From positions 1 through 38,765 of the forward strand of contig CAKURR010000021.1 of the NCBI GenBank assembly GCA_934675735.1: a stretch of 38,765 bases of DNA, read 5' to 3'. This document shows positions 1 to 8,900 of this stretch, piece after piece (position 1 is the first letter of the stretch; the number at the start of each line of letters is the position of its first letter). The notes below the pieces were generated by a model that was given only the letters and a program-made list of their open reading frames with translations, made no database searches and had not been told where the DNA came from. The DNA comes from an uncultured Clostridia bacterium (GTDB lineage Bacteria; Bacillota; Clostridia; Christensenellales; Aristaeellaceae). The position numbers and the translations under genes are program-made.

Positions 1-1198
1 AATTCAGGCCGCGGCTCTTGTCGTATTCCTCCCACAGCGGGCGATACATCGCCACGGCGGCGTTATGCTCTTCCAACGTCTTGGAGAAATGCAGCTCGCC
101 GGAAGCCGGATCGGTCGAGCAGAAATACAGATACTTCTGCGCTACATACTGCTCGTCGGGGTACAGCGCCGCGACAATCGCATCCATCGACGGGTTGCAG
201 ATGGGGCCGACGGGCAGGCCCTTGCGGGTGTAGGTGTTATACGCCGAGTTGACGGAAAGCTCGCTGTCGCCGAGCACCATCTTTTCCGAGCCCGTCGCGT
301 ATTTGATGGTCACGTCCGAGCCGAGCGTCATATCCGCCTTGAGCCGGTTGTGGAAAACCGCGCTGACCTTGGCGAAATCGCTCTTCTTGGCTTCCTTTTC
401 AATCATTGAAGCCAGCGTCACAACCTCGTCCATCGTCATGCCCAGCTCCTGGGCGCGCTCGTCGTATCCGCTCAGATACGCCGCCTCCGTCTGCGTCAGC
501 AGGCGCTTGATGATGGTGTCCGCGCTCGAGCTGGTGTAAATTTCGTAGGTATTGGGCGACAGATAGCCCTCCAGCGCGTATCTGCGCTCCCCAACCGTGT
601 CGGTTTTCATTATCTCTTCGATGAAGTAATACCCGCTGTACGACTCGCCCGATTTGCACAGGCTGAGGAATTCATCCGTACTGCCGAGGATTTTCAGCTC
701 GACGAGATAGTTCGCCACGTCCTCCACCGTCCAGCCGGGGATGATGGTGATGGTGGTCGTCAGCGGCTTGCCGTCGCCGGAAATCAGCCGGTCGAGAATC
801 TCCGTCGCGGACATCGCGCGGGAAAGCTCGTAGTCGCCGCTCTGAATTTTCTGCCCCATGCCCATGAAATCCGCCATGTATTTAAACACGGTATGGTTGT
901 GGATGAGGCCCGCTTCTTCCAGATTGCGGCTGACGGCGGAAAGCGAACTGCCGGATTTCACGCTGAACGCGACGGTCTGCCCGTCCGCGCTGTCCATCGG
1001 CGAAAAGAACATGTCGTCCACCTTCTGCCATCCGGTATAGACCAGCCCGCAGATGATGACAAATGAGCAGGCAAACACCAGAATCGGCCGCAGAATCCGC
1101 CAAATCCAGTCATACCAGAAGAAGCCGTAGCGCCTGCTTTCCAGCAGCTCGCGCTCCTCCGCGTCGTGAACGGGGCGTTTCTTTTTCTTCTTCGCCAA
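1..1198 (-). CDS. mltG: Endolytic murein transglycosylase MltG (3' end cut by window edge)
   Basis: MltG (YceG-like) cleaves nascent glycan strands at the membrane and is thought to set their length. The minus-strand frame stays open from 1198 to the window edge, 399 codons. It shows a basic cytoplasmic N-terminus, one membrane helix near residues 32-50, a LysM-like region, then the catalytic domain with the family signature MIEKEA, whose Glu is the expected catalytic residue. Late family motifs YNTYTRKGLPVGPI and YFCSTDP are also present. The C-terminus looks nearly complete. The start is TTG (1196-1198), chosen because GGAGG lies 9 bases upstream and no in-frame ATG occurs before the membrane helix. 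It follows the ylbF-like gene by 18 bases, so the two are probably co-transcribed. Confidence 0.93.
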   Translation of the reverse strand, partial: MAKKKKKRPVHDAEERELLESRRYGFFWYDWIWRILRPILVFACSFVIICGLVYTGWQKVDDMFFSPMDSADGQTVAFSVKSGSSLSAVSRNLEEAGLIHNHTVFKYMADFMGMGQKIQSGDYELSRAMSATEILDRLISGDGKPLTTTITIIPGWTVEDVANYLVELKILGSTDEFLSLCKSGESYSGYYFIEEIMKTDTVGERRYALEGYLSPNTYEIYTSSSADTIIKRLLTQTEAAYLSGYDERAQELGMTMDEVVTLASMIEKEAKKSDFAKVSAVFHNRLKADMTLGSDVTIKYATGSEKMVLGDSELSVNSAYNTYTRKGLPVGPICNPSMDAIVAALYPDEQYVAQKYLYFCSTDPASGELHFSKTLEEHNAAVAMYRPLWEEYDKSRGLN

Positions 1199-1216
1199 TG
1201 TCGCTTTCCTCCCGAT

Positions 1217-1570
1217 TTAGGGCTTTTCGGGCACGTCAAAGCGGATGCCCGCGGCCTCGGTCAAAATTTTGAAGATATCCGCCAGCGTTTTCTGCATCTG
1301 CATTTCCGCCATCAGATACGCCTGCACATCGCTGTTCATATACAGCAACGAGGCCAGCTTCTGAAACCGCTGCATATCCTCGCTGGGCATTTCGCCCGCC
1401 GCGCCGACCATGCTCATTTGCAGCTGCACCTGCAGGCGCTTATATTCATCCAGCAGCAGACGGTTGGTCTCGTCCGCATAGGCGCGTTCGCGCAGTTCGG
1501 CCAGATGCACGCATTCGTCGCTTTTCTTGATTTCCTCGGCCAGCTTGTGGGCCGTATCGTAAATGTTCAT
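1217..1570 (-). CDS. YlbF/YmcA family protein
   Basis: A 117-residue, mostly helical protein of the YlbF/YmcA (Com_YlbF) family. In Bacillus subtilis such proteins act with RNase Y in mRNA maturation and influence competence, biofilm and sporulation. Family features seen here are the N-terminal helix (IYDTAHKLAEEIKKSDE), the middle segment around DEYKRLQVQLQ, and the C-terminal helical region with SDVQAYLMAEMQ. The ATG at 1568-1570 is preceded by AAGGAAG. It lies between the RNase J gene (upstream) and mltG (18 bases downstream). The link to RNA processing is family knowledge plus neighbourhood, not shown by the sequence. Whether it is the YlbF or the YmcA ortholog cannot be told. Confidence 0.85.
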   Translation of the reverse strand: MNIYDTAHKLAEEIKKSDECVHLAELRERAYADETNRLLLDEYKRLQVQLQMSMVGAAGEMPSEDMQRFQKLASLLYMNSDVQAYLMAEMQMQKTLADIFKILTEAAGIRFDVPEKP

Positions 1571-1605
1571 GTTCCAACTTCCTTTTTGCGGCGGGAAAAA
1601 TACGT

Positions 1606-1652
1606 CGAGGCTTCGCCCCGAACCCCACCGAGAACCTGAGGTTCTTGGATTT
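1606..1652. repeat. Dispersed hairpin element, single half-unit
   Basis: One half-unit of the dispersed hairpin family: a GGC..GCC hairpin beside an ACCCC tract, then a palindromic stem AGAACCTGAGGTTCT. Read on the minus strand it matches the right half of the copies at 16103-16130 and 25834-25886, including the GGGAAATCCAAGAACCTCAG start. It lies between rnj and the ylbF-like gene, so it would be in their mRNA if they are co-transcribed. Confidence 0.7.
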
Positions 1653-1712
1653 CCCGCCTTTCATTGATTGCTTCGCAAAACATGGCAGACTGCCGCTTTG
1701 CTTTTATCCTCT

Positions 1713-1740
1713 TGTAGGGGCGCGCATTGCGCGTCCGCAC
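1713..1740. repeat. Short GC-rich palindrome
   Basis: The segment TGTAGGGGCGCGCA is followed by its near complement TGCGCGTCC. It has the look of small REP-like palindromes common between genes in gut Clostridia. No T-run follows on either strand, so it is not an obvious terminator. Only one copy is seen in the window. Confidence 0.35.
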
Positions 1741-1754
1741 GGATTCAAGCGAAA

Positions 1755-3407
1755 TTACGTCTCCATAATAATCGGCAGAATCATCGGGTTGCGCTTGATG
1801 AGGTCGAACAGATAGTTGTGCATCTCATCCTTGATGCCGTTCTTGACGCTCGTCCAGTCGCTCTGCTCGATGCGGTCATACCGCTGCAAGACGTTCATCG
1901 CGACGTTTCTCGCGCCGGAGATGAGCTCTTCGTTTTCGCGCACATAGACAAAGCCGCGGGAGATGAGTTCCGGCCCGCTCGTGACCTGCCCCGTCTCCTT
2001 GCTCACGCCGACGACCACGATAATCAGGCCGTCCTGCGAGAGGTGCTTTCGGTCGCGCAGCACCACGTTGCCCACGTCGCCCACACCGAGGCCGTCCACC
2101 ATCACCGAGCCGGTCGGAATCGGGCCGGTGATATTTGCCTCATCCTCGGAAAGCTCAAGCGCCTGCCCCATTTCCAGAATGATGACGTTGTCCTCGGGCA
2201 TGCCCAGCTCCTGAGCGAGCTGCGCGTGCCTGTGCAGCATGCGGTATTCGCCGTGCACCGGAATGAAGTATTTCGGCTTCACCAGCGTGTGCATGAGCTT
2301 GAGTTCCTCCTGACACGCGTGGCCGGAGACATGCACGTCGGCGATGCGGTTGTAAATCACGTTCGCGCCGCAGCGATACAGCTGGTCGATAATCCGCGAA
2401 ACCATGATTTCGTTGCCCGGAATCGGCGTCGCGGAGATAATCACCGTGTCGCCCTGACGAATCTGCAATTTGCGGTGCTCGCTGTTGGCCATGCGAGTCA
2501 GGCCGCTCATCGGCTCGCCCTGACTGCCCGTCGTCAGCACGACGATTTCATTGTCCTCGTAGCAGTCCAGATCGTTCACGTCGATGTAGACGTCCTGCGG
2601 AATCTTCAATTCGCCGATTTCCATCGCCAGCTTGGTGACATTGACCATGCTTCGGCCGACGAAGCAGATTTTCCGCCCGAACTCGATGCAGTTATCCACC
2701 ACCTGCTGAATTCTGTGCAGGTTGGAGGCGAACATCGCGATGATGATGCGCCCCTTCGCGTCCTTGAACAGGTTGTGGAAGGTCTCGCCGATTTTCTTTT
2801 CGCTCATCGTGTAGCCGGGGCGTTCCACGTTGGTGGATTCCGCCAGCATCGCCAGCACGCCGCGGCTTCCCCACGCGGCCAGCGTGTTCAGGTCGGTCAC
2901 CTCGCCGTCAATCGGCGTGTAATCGATTTTGAAGTCGCCCGTCACGATGACCGTGCCCGCCGGGCACGTGAGCGCCATCGCCACCGCGCCCGCAATCGAA
3001 TGGCTCACCTTGATGAACTGCACGGAGAACGCGCCCGCCTGAATGACGTCCTTCGGTTTCACGATGTGCAGCTGGATGTTGTTGATATTATGCTCCGCGA
3101 GCTTCCCGCGTATGAGCGCACAGGTCAGCTTCGTGCCGTAAACGGGCGCGGGCACGCGCGGCAGAACATACGGCGTCGCGCCGATGTGGTCCTCATGGCC
3201 GTGGGTAATCAGGTATGCGCGCACGCGCTCCCTGTTTCGCTCCAGATACGTGATATCCGGAATCACAAGATCGATGCCGAGCATGTCTGCCCTGGGGAAG
3301 ATCGAGCCGCAGTCCACCACCACAATGTCGTCGCCAAACTCGAAAGCGGTCATGTTTTTGCCGACCTCGCCCAGGCCGCCCAGCGGAATAATTCTCAGCT
3401 TCGCCAA
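1755..3407 (-). CDS. rnj: Ribonuclease J
   Basis: RNase J is a metallo-beta-lactamase-fold ribonuclease with endonuclease and 5'-to-3' exonuclease activity in mRNA decay and rRNA maturation. The 550-residue product has the usual length. It carries the zinc-binding motif HGHEDH at residues 69-74, the beta-CASP segment with TTGSQGEPMSGL, and the late motif VSGHACQEELK followed by PVHGEYRML. Only one rnj is visible here. The start is TTG (3405-3407), chosen because AAGGAGGAG lies just upstream and homologs begin exactly with this segment (AKLRIIPLGGLGEVGKN). A strong promoter 120 bases upstream implies a leader of roughly 115 bases. The next gene downstream encodes a YlbF-family protein, also linked to RNA turnover. 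Confidence 0.96.
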   Translation of the reverse strand: MAKLRIIPLGGLGEVGKNMTAFEFGDDIVVVDCGSIFPRADMLGIDLVIPDITYLERNRERVRAYLITHGHEDHIGATPYVLPRVPAPVYGTKLTCALIRGKLAEHNINNIQLHIVKPKDVIQAGAFSVQFIKVSHSIAGAVAMALTCPAGTVIVTGDFKIDYTPIDGEVTDLNTLAAWGSRGVLAMLAESTNVERPGYTMSEKKIGETFHNLFKDAKGRIIIAMFASNLHRIQQVVDNCIEFGRKICFVGRSMVNVTKLAMEIGELKIPQDVYIDVNDLDCYEDNEIVVLTTGSQGEPMSGLTRMANSEHRKLQIRQGDTVIISATPIPGNEIMVSRIIDQLYRCGANVIYNRIADVHVSGHACQEELKLMHTLVKPKYFIPVHGEYRMLHRHAQLAQELGMPEDNVIILEMGQALELSEDEANITGPIPTGSVMVDGLGVGDVGNVVLRDRKHLSQDGLIIVVVGVSKETGQVTSGPELISRGFVYVRENEELISGARNVAMNVLQRYDRIEQSDWTSVKNGIKDEMHNYLFDLIKRNPMILPIIMET

Positions 3408-3529
3408 CTTGCGTCTCCTCCTTTCTGCCTTTTCCCTCTTTCTGTGTCCCGCAAAGACCCTTATTTCGTTCTCGGGCCTTCCAAAAACCGAACATTTTCA
3501 GGGTATAACGCTCCAAGCCTATCTGATTT

Positions 3530-3557
3530 ATTATAGCACAAAACCTCTGCTTGTCAA
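3530..3557 (-). promoter_or_regulatory. Sigma-A promoter for rnj
   Basis: On the minus strand a perfect -35 TTGACA (3552-3557) and perfect -10 TATAAT (3530-3535) are separated by 16 bases, with an extended -10 TGC. It points into rnj and implies a leader of about 115 bases. Confidence 0.85.
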
Positions 3558-3578
3558 AGTCTATCCCGCCAAAAAGAA

Positions 3579-3611
3579 AAGGAAGCGTTCGTTTTTTTCA
3601 AACGCTTCCTT
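3579..3611 (-). terminator. Rho-independent terminator after trxA
   Basis: Inverted arms AAGGAAGCGTT (3579-3589) and AACGCTTCCTT (3601-3611) form an 11-bp stem. Read on the minus strand it is followed by TTTTCTTTTT. It ends the rseC-trxA transcript just ahead of the rnj promoter. Confidence 0.85.
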
Positions 3612-3650
3612 GATTTGTGGTTTTGTCACTTGGATTGGGCGGCCCGCTTT

Positions 3651-3965
3651 TTACAGGTGCCGCTCCACCATCGCGGCGATATCTTCCTTGCCGCGCGCGC
3701 CTACGGCCTGCTCGACGACCTTGCCGCCCTTCATCACAATCAGCGTCGGGATGCTCATGATGCCGAACTTTTTGGCCAGCTCGACCTGCTCGTCCACATC
3801 CACCTTGCCGACCACGGCGCGGCCGTCAAAATCCTCGGCCACTTCTTCCACGGCGGGCGCAATCATGCGGCACGGGCCGCACCACGTCGCCCAGAAATCG
3901 ACCAGCACGGGCTTGTCGCCGCGCACGGCCTCGTCAAACGTCTTTTCGTCAAAATGCACGATCAT
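3651..3965 (-). CDS. trxA: Thioredoxin
   Basis: A 104-residue thioredoxin, the general cytoplasmic disulfide reductant. The active site WCGPC is at residues 28-32, within VDFWATWCGPC, and the cis-proline loop MSIPT is present. Length and fold order are those of a single-domain TrxA, with no signal peptide. It lies 22 bases downstream of an rseC-like gene and just before a strong terminator, so the two form a small redox-related operon. No thioredoxin reductase gene is nearby. The ATG at 3963-3965 has an AAGGAGG ribosome site upstream. Confidence 0.96.
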   Translation of the reverse strand: MIVHFDEKTFDEAVRGDKPVLVDFWATWCGPCRMIAPAVEEVAEDFDGRAVVGKVDVDEQVELAKKFGIMSIPTLIVMKGGKVVEQAVGARGKEDIAAMVERHL

Positions 3966-3987
3966 GTTTCAAAACCTCCTTATCGGT

Positions 3988-4431
3988 TTACGCCTGTTTG
4001 TTTTCCGTCTCTTCCGGATGGGTGACGGAGATGATTTTCTGTTCCCAGCGGCCCTTGGAGAGCTTCGGGTCGATGGCGCGCATGATGAAATACGCCGCCG
4101 CCGTGCCGATGACCGCGCAGAGCGCCATCAGCAGCTCGCCGTTCATCTTCACACCCGTTTTCGTCAGGCCCCAGCCCGCGGCAAGGCCGATGATGAAGCC
4201 CGCCAGCGGCAGCATATACGCCAGCGCGGAGGCCTCCATCACGTGCGAATCATCCATTTCCACCTCGACGATATCGCCGACCTGTGCCCGTCCCTTGAGG
4301 CTGACGGTATGCTTGGCGCAGTTTTCACTGCCATGCATACACGCGTGGCAGTCGCCGCAGGCTTCATGCCGTTCAAACGCCACCGTGAGGGTATCGCCGT
4401 TCACGGCGGTCACAACGCCTTTATTGGTCAT
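3988..4431 (-). CDS. RseC/MucC family membrane protein
   Basis: A 147-residue protein of the RseC/MucC (SoxR-reducing system) family. The N-terminal part has a cysteine cluster CGDCHACMHGSENC at about residues 20-33, possibly an iron-sulfur or redox site. Two membrane helices follow (around 71-92 and 100-120), then a short charged tail. In proteobacteria RseC relates to SoxR reduction and Rnf-type electron transfer; in Clostridia its role is unclear. Here it precedes trxA, which suggests redox work, but this is inference. The start ATG (4429-4431) has AAAGGAA upstream. Confidence 0.85.
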   Translation of the reverse strand: MTNKGVVTAVNGDTLTVAFERHEACGDCHACMHGSENCAKHTVSLKGRAQVGDIVEVEMDDSHVMEASALAYMLPLAGFIIGLAAGWGLTKTGVKMNGELLMALCAVIGTAAAYFIMRAIDPKLSKGRWEQKIISVTHPEETENKQA

Positions 4432-4448
4432 AAAGTTCCTTTCTTATT

Positions 4449-4614
4449 TTGGGGCTTTGCCCCAACCCCCAGTCGGGAACTGAGTTCCCGACACCCTCCG
4501 TTTCGCTTCGCGCTTACAGCTCGATGCTTTTCCTTCCGGATTGCATCACAATCCGGACAGTGGGAAGTGCAGGAACCTCAGGTTCCTGCCGGGGCTTGGG
4601 GCGGCGCCCAAACA
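4449..4614. repeat. Full-length dispersed hairpin element, copy 1
   Basis: About 166 bp filling the gap between hisS and rseC. In order: stem GGGGCTTTGCCCC, an ACCCCC tract, stem CGGGAACTGAGTTCCCG, the tag TTCGCTTCGCG, a central stem TCCGGATTG/CAATCCGGA, stem CAGGAACCTCAGGTTCCTG, a GGGGC tract, and stem TTGGGGCGGCGCCCAA. The outer parts are inverted copies of each other. Copies 2 and 3 have the same order with different stem sequences. Confidence 0.8.
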
Positions 4615-4624
4615 TACGCCCTCG

Positions 4625-5887
4625 TTACTCGTAGATTTTCTCGAACTTCGTGAAGCCTTCCGCTTCCAGAAGCTCAATCTGGTGCTTCATATTCTTGCTC
4701 ATCGGCAGAACCGTCGCCACCACGCCCGCCTTGCGCGCCTCGGCCGCCTGGGCCAGCACTTCGGCTTTGCGCGCCGTCGGCACCTTGCCGCCGACCAGAT
4801 ACGCCACCGAGCCTTCCGGCAGCTTGAAACTCCCCTGCGCATGGTCCTTAAGAATCGTCACAATGCGCTCAAAGCCGATGGAGAAGCCGCACGCGCTCAC
4901 GTTCTGGCCGCTGAATTTGCCAATCATCTGGTCGTAACGGCCGCCGCCCGCGATGGAGAAGTTGTAGCCGTCCAGCGTCACCTCGAAAATCGGGCCGGTG
5001 TAATAGCCCATGCCGCGAACCAGCGTCGGATCAAACACAATCTTCACGCCCTTTGCCAGCATCGGCTTCACGCTGCCCACAATGTCCGCGAGCGCCGCGC
5101 CGACGCTCTCGGGCAGATACTCGCCGCTCACGCCCGCGCAGAAATCGGCAATCTCCATGCCCGGCTGCACGTTGCGGTAGAACGCCATGTATTTTTCCAC
5201 CTTTTCCGGCCCATATCCGCTCTCCAGCAGGTCCTTTTCAATGCCGTCCAAGCCGATTTTGTCGAACTTGTCCAGCGAAATCAGCGCGCCGCCGATTTCC
5301 TCCTGCTCAAAGCCCGCCGAAAGTGCCGCCGCCGCCAGCATCCGACGGTCGTTGATGTGCACGGTGAACTCATTCATGTTCACTTCGGAAAGAATCTTGC
5401 TGAGCATCGCCGCCGTCGCCGTAATCAGCTCGATTTCCGCCAGGCTGCTGTCGTCGCCCAGAATGTCGATGTCGCACTGGGTAAACTGGCGGAATCGGCC
5501 CTTCTGCGGGTTGTCCGCGCGCCAGACATTGCCCAGCTGCATCGCCTTGAACGGCGTGGGCAGCTTCTCCTTGTTGTTCGCGTAGTAGCGCGCCAGCGGC
5601 ACGGTCAGGTCGTAGCGCAGGCCGTTGTCCGCCAGCTCGCCGTCGCCCTTTTCGATGGCGCGCTGAAGCTCCGCGCCGCGCTTCATCACCTTGAAGATGA
5701 GCTTCTCGTTGTCGCCGCCCTGCTTGCTGGTCAGGTTCTCGATGTGCTCCATCACCGGCGTTTCAATCTGCATGAAGCCGTATGCGCCGTAGGTTTCCTT
5801 AATCATGCCGAGCACGTGCTCGCGGAGACGCATGTCGGCGGGGAGCATATCGCACATGCCCTTGACGGGCGTTTTGATGAATTTCAT
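4625..5887 (-). CDS. hisS: Histidyl-tRNA synthetase
   Basis: Class II synthetase that charges tRNA-His. The 420-residue product shows class II motif 2 (FRQFTQCDIDILG), the histidine-specific segment VRGMGYYTGPIFEV, motif 3 (CGFSIGFERI) and a C-terminal anticodon-binding domain of the usual kind (VPTARKAEVLAQA onward). The start at 5885-5887 (MKFIKTPVKG) is chosen because AAAGGAA lies 8 bases upstream and homologs begin here. The frame stays open further upstream, but that stretch reads through an intergenic hairpin repeat and is not coding. No T-box leader is seen. It lies downstream of ftsK with a 111-base gap. Confidence 0.95.
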   Translation of the reverse strand: MKFIKTPVKGMCDMLPADMRLREHVLGMIKETYGAYGFMQIETPVMEHIENLTSKQGGDNEKLIFKVMKRGAELQRAIEKGDGELADNGLRYDLTVPLARYYANNKEKLPTPFKAMQLGNVWRADNPQKGRFRQFTQCDIDILGDDSSLAEIELITATAAMLSKILSEVNMNEFTVHINDRRMLAAAALSAGFEQEEIGGALISLDKFDKIGLDGIEKDLLESGYGPEKVEKYMAFYRNVQPGMEIADFCAGVSGEYLPESVGAALADIVGSVKPMLAKGVKIVFDPTLVRGMGYYTGPIFEVTLDGYNFSIAGGGRYDQMIGKFSGQNVSACGFSIGFERIVTILKDHAQGSFKLPEGSVAYLVGGKVPTARKAEVLAQAAEARKAGVVATVLPMSKNMKHQIELLEAEGFTKFEKIYE

Positions 5888-5913
5888 AATCGTGATTCCT
5901 TTCGTGTTCTTCG

Positions 5914-5975
5914 GGGGTCTGGGGCTGCGGCCCCACCAAAGGGCTTTCCGGTCGCCCTTTAGAAACCTTCGGACT
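5914..5975. repeat. Dispersed hairpin element, single half-unit
   Basis: Half-unit between ftsK and hisS: stem GGGGCTGCGGCCCC, then arms AAAGGGC and GCCCTTT around a 9-base loop, then a CTTCGGACTC tract that resembles the half-unit tail. The second stem differs completely in sequence from other copies but still pairs. Confidence 0.55.
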
Positions 5976-5998
5976 CTCAACCGTAGGATAATTCTAGG

Positions 5999-8900
5999 TT
6001 ATTCCTGATTTTCCTGCATGCGCCGCCATTCCTCGCGGGAAATGAGCACGGTTCGCGGCTTGGTCGGGCCTTCGGCCTCGGCGGTAATGCCGCGCAGCGT
6101 CATTTCATCCACCAGCCGGCCTGCGCGCGCATAGCCCACGCGCAGGCGGCGCTGGAGCATGCTGATGGAAACCTGCCCCGCGTCCACGGCCAGTTCGATG
6201 GCCTTGGCGAGCATTTCATCCACCGGCTCGCCCGCGCTCGGCGTGTCGGAGGACGCGCTGCTGTCCTCGTCGGCAGCGGTGTTCATCTGCTCGATGACGT
6301 CCTCGTTGTAATCCGCGCTGTGGCGGCCGCGCACAAACTCGACAATCCGCTGCACCTCGTCGTCGGAGACGAAGCAGCCCTGCACGCGCGTCGGCTTGCC
6401 CGCGCCCTGCGGCGCATAGAGCATGTCGCCCTTGCCCAGCAGCTTTTCCGCGCCGCCGGAATCGAGAATCGTGCGGCTGTCAATCTGGCTGGAAACGGCA
6501 AACGCGATTCGGCTCGGGATGTTCGCCTTAATCACGCCCGTGATGACGTTGACCGACGGTCTCTGCGTCGCGATGACCAGATGAATGCCCGCCGCGCGCG
6601 CCAGCTGGGCCAGACGGCAGATGGATTCCTCCACCTCGCCCGGCGCGACCATCATCAAATCGGCCAGCTCGTCGATGATGACGATAATCTTGCTCATCGG
6701 CTCTTCGTTCGGGCCGATGGCGTTGTTGTAGCCGCGGATGTCGCGCACACCCATCGTCTCAAACCGCTTGTAGCGGTGCTCCATCTCCACAACCGCCCAG
6801 CTCAGCGCCGCGCTCGCCTTCTTCGGGTCGGTCACGACCGGCACAAGCAGATGCGGAATGCCGTTGTAAACGGAAAGCTCGACAACCTTCGGGTCGATGA
6901 GAATGAGCCGCACCTCCTCCGGCTTTGCACGGAAGATGATGGAGTTGATGATCGTGTTGATGCAGACGGATTTGCCCGAACCCGTCGCGCCCGCAATCAG
7001 CACGTGCGGCATCTTCGCCATATCCGCAATGACGGGCGCGCCGGAAATGCCCTTGCCCAGCGCAACCGCCGTCGGGGATTTCTCGCGCATCATCTCCGGG
7101 CTTTCCAGCACGTCGCGCAGCGAAACCGTCTCGATTTTCTGATTCGGGATTTCGATGCCGACCGCGGGCTTGCCGGGAATCGGCGCTTCGATGCGCACGC
7201 CGTCGGAAGCCATGTTCAGCGCGATATCGTCCACCAGACCGACGATACGCGACACCTTCACGCCCGGCGCGGGCGCGAGTTCATACCGCGTGATGGCCGG
7301 GCCGTGGGTGACATGCAGCAGCTTGGCCTGCACGCCGAAACTCTCCAGCGTGCCGAGCAGCTTGCGCGCGCCCGCCTCGTCCTTGGCGCGCTGGTCGGGG
7401 TCCTGCACCGTGCCGCTCTGGTTGAGCAGGTCAATCGGCGGGAAGACGTATTCCTCCTGCGCCGTCTGCGGCGCTTCGTGCACATCCTTGGCGGGCATGA
7501 CGATGGGCGTTCCGTCCAGCCGATTGCCGCGCAGCTGCACGACGGTCTGCTGCTCGTTCATCCGCTGGGCCTGCAAAACGTCCTGCCCTTTCGGCTGAAT
7601 CGGCGCGCCGCTCGGCGCGTTCATCGGCGGATTTTGCTGCCTCGTCCTCTGCGGCGGCTGATAACCCGCGTTGCGTTCCGCGCGCGCCCTAGCCGCGTCG
7701 ATGGCTGACGCGGAATAACTGGAAGGCACGCTTCCGCCCGCCGTTTGGGCGCTCTGCCCCGGCCAGCCGCCGAACGAGCCGCCCGTCACGGGCGCGGGCT
7801 CGTCCTCCGGCTCATCATGGGATTCGTCCGCCGTCACCAGCGCGTCTCCGTCGTCATATTCGACGTTCTGCGGCGCGGGCTGTTCGTCCTCTTCCTCCGC
7901 ATCATCCGGAAAATAGCTGTCGTCGATGGGCCTGTCCGCGCCCTCGGCCCGCGCGTTGGTGATGGAGGTCGCTTCGTCGTCCTCGTCATCCTCCTCGGCG
8001 TATGCGTCGTCGGGCATCTCGGGCACAATGGGCGTTTCATCATTCGTCGGCTGACTGTACGCGTCATTCTGCACATATCCCGCCGTCGGCTGACCGTACG
8101 CGTCGTTCTGCGGCGTATTCCCCGTCATCGGCTGAGTATACGCGTCGTTCTGCGGCGCATACCCGCCTGTCGGCTGACTGTATGCGTCATTCTGCACATA
8201 TCCCGCCGTCGGCTGACCGTATGCGTCGTTCTGCGGCGCATACCCGCCTGTCGGCTGACTGTACACGTCATTCTGCACATATCCCGCCGTCGGCTGACCG
8301 TATGCGTCGTTCTGCGGCGCATATCCCGCCGTCGGCTGACTGTATGCGTCGTTCTGCGTCCTGTCGCCGTTCATGCCGTACAGAAACGCGTTTTCCGCTT
8401 CCTGCATGGTGAAATTGTTGCGGCGGCTGGACGTCGTGGGCTTGTGCTCGTCCACGGGCGCGCGGGTAAACTCGTCGTCCCGCTCGATATACAGCTGCGC
8501 GCTTGCGGAAATCTCTCTGCGTTTGCGCGGCGCGGCGGCCTTTCTCGGCGGGCGGCTCGTGATGACGGGCGTATCGCTCGGCCGTTCGTCCTCCTGCGGG
8601 CGCATGACGGTGAGCGTCGGCTTTTCCTTGCGCCTTGCGGTTTTGGGCGGTTCGGGCGTTTCTTCCGGTTCTTCCGGCTCAAACGCCTTGCGCATCTCTT
8701 CTTCCTGTCGGCGCTGTTTTTCCAGCTTCTCCGCCTCTTTTGCGGCGGCCTCCTGCTCTTCCTTCTGCTTTTGCAGGCGCTCCTGTCTGCGCTTCTGACG
8801 CTCGAGGGCCAGCGCGTTTTCGCGCTCCAGCTCTTCTTCCTGCCGCGCGTCGCGCAGCGCGTCCTTCTCTTCGCGGCGCTCCCGCATATCCACGCGGAAG

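Noticed and set aside
1668..3536. Long open frame of 622 codons on the plus strand opposite rnj
   Set aside because: The product is His/Arg/Ala-rich without any family, and the minus strand carries a full RNase J. It is a shadow caused by the GC-rich codon use. The same holds for the long plus-strand frames opposite hisS, ftsK, scpA, cysS and dnaK.
5888..5980. Upstream extension of hisS
   Set aside because: The added stretch translates an intergenic hairpin repeat, lacks a ribosome site and has no likeness to HisS N-termini.
8040..8356. CRISPR-like tandem array
   Set aside because: Units are directly adjacent without spacers, in frame with ftsK and code for a repeated peptide.
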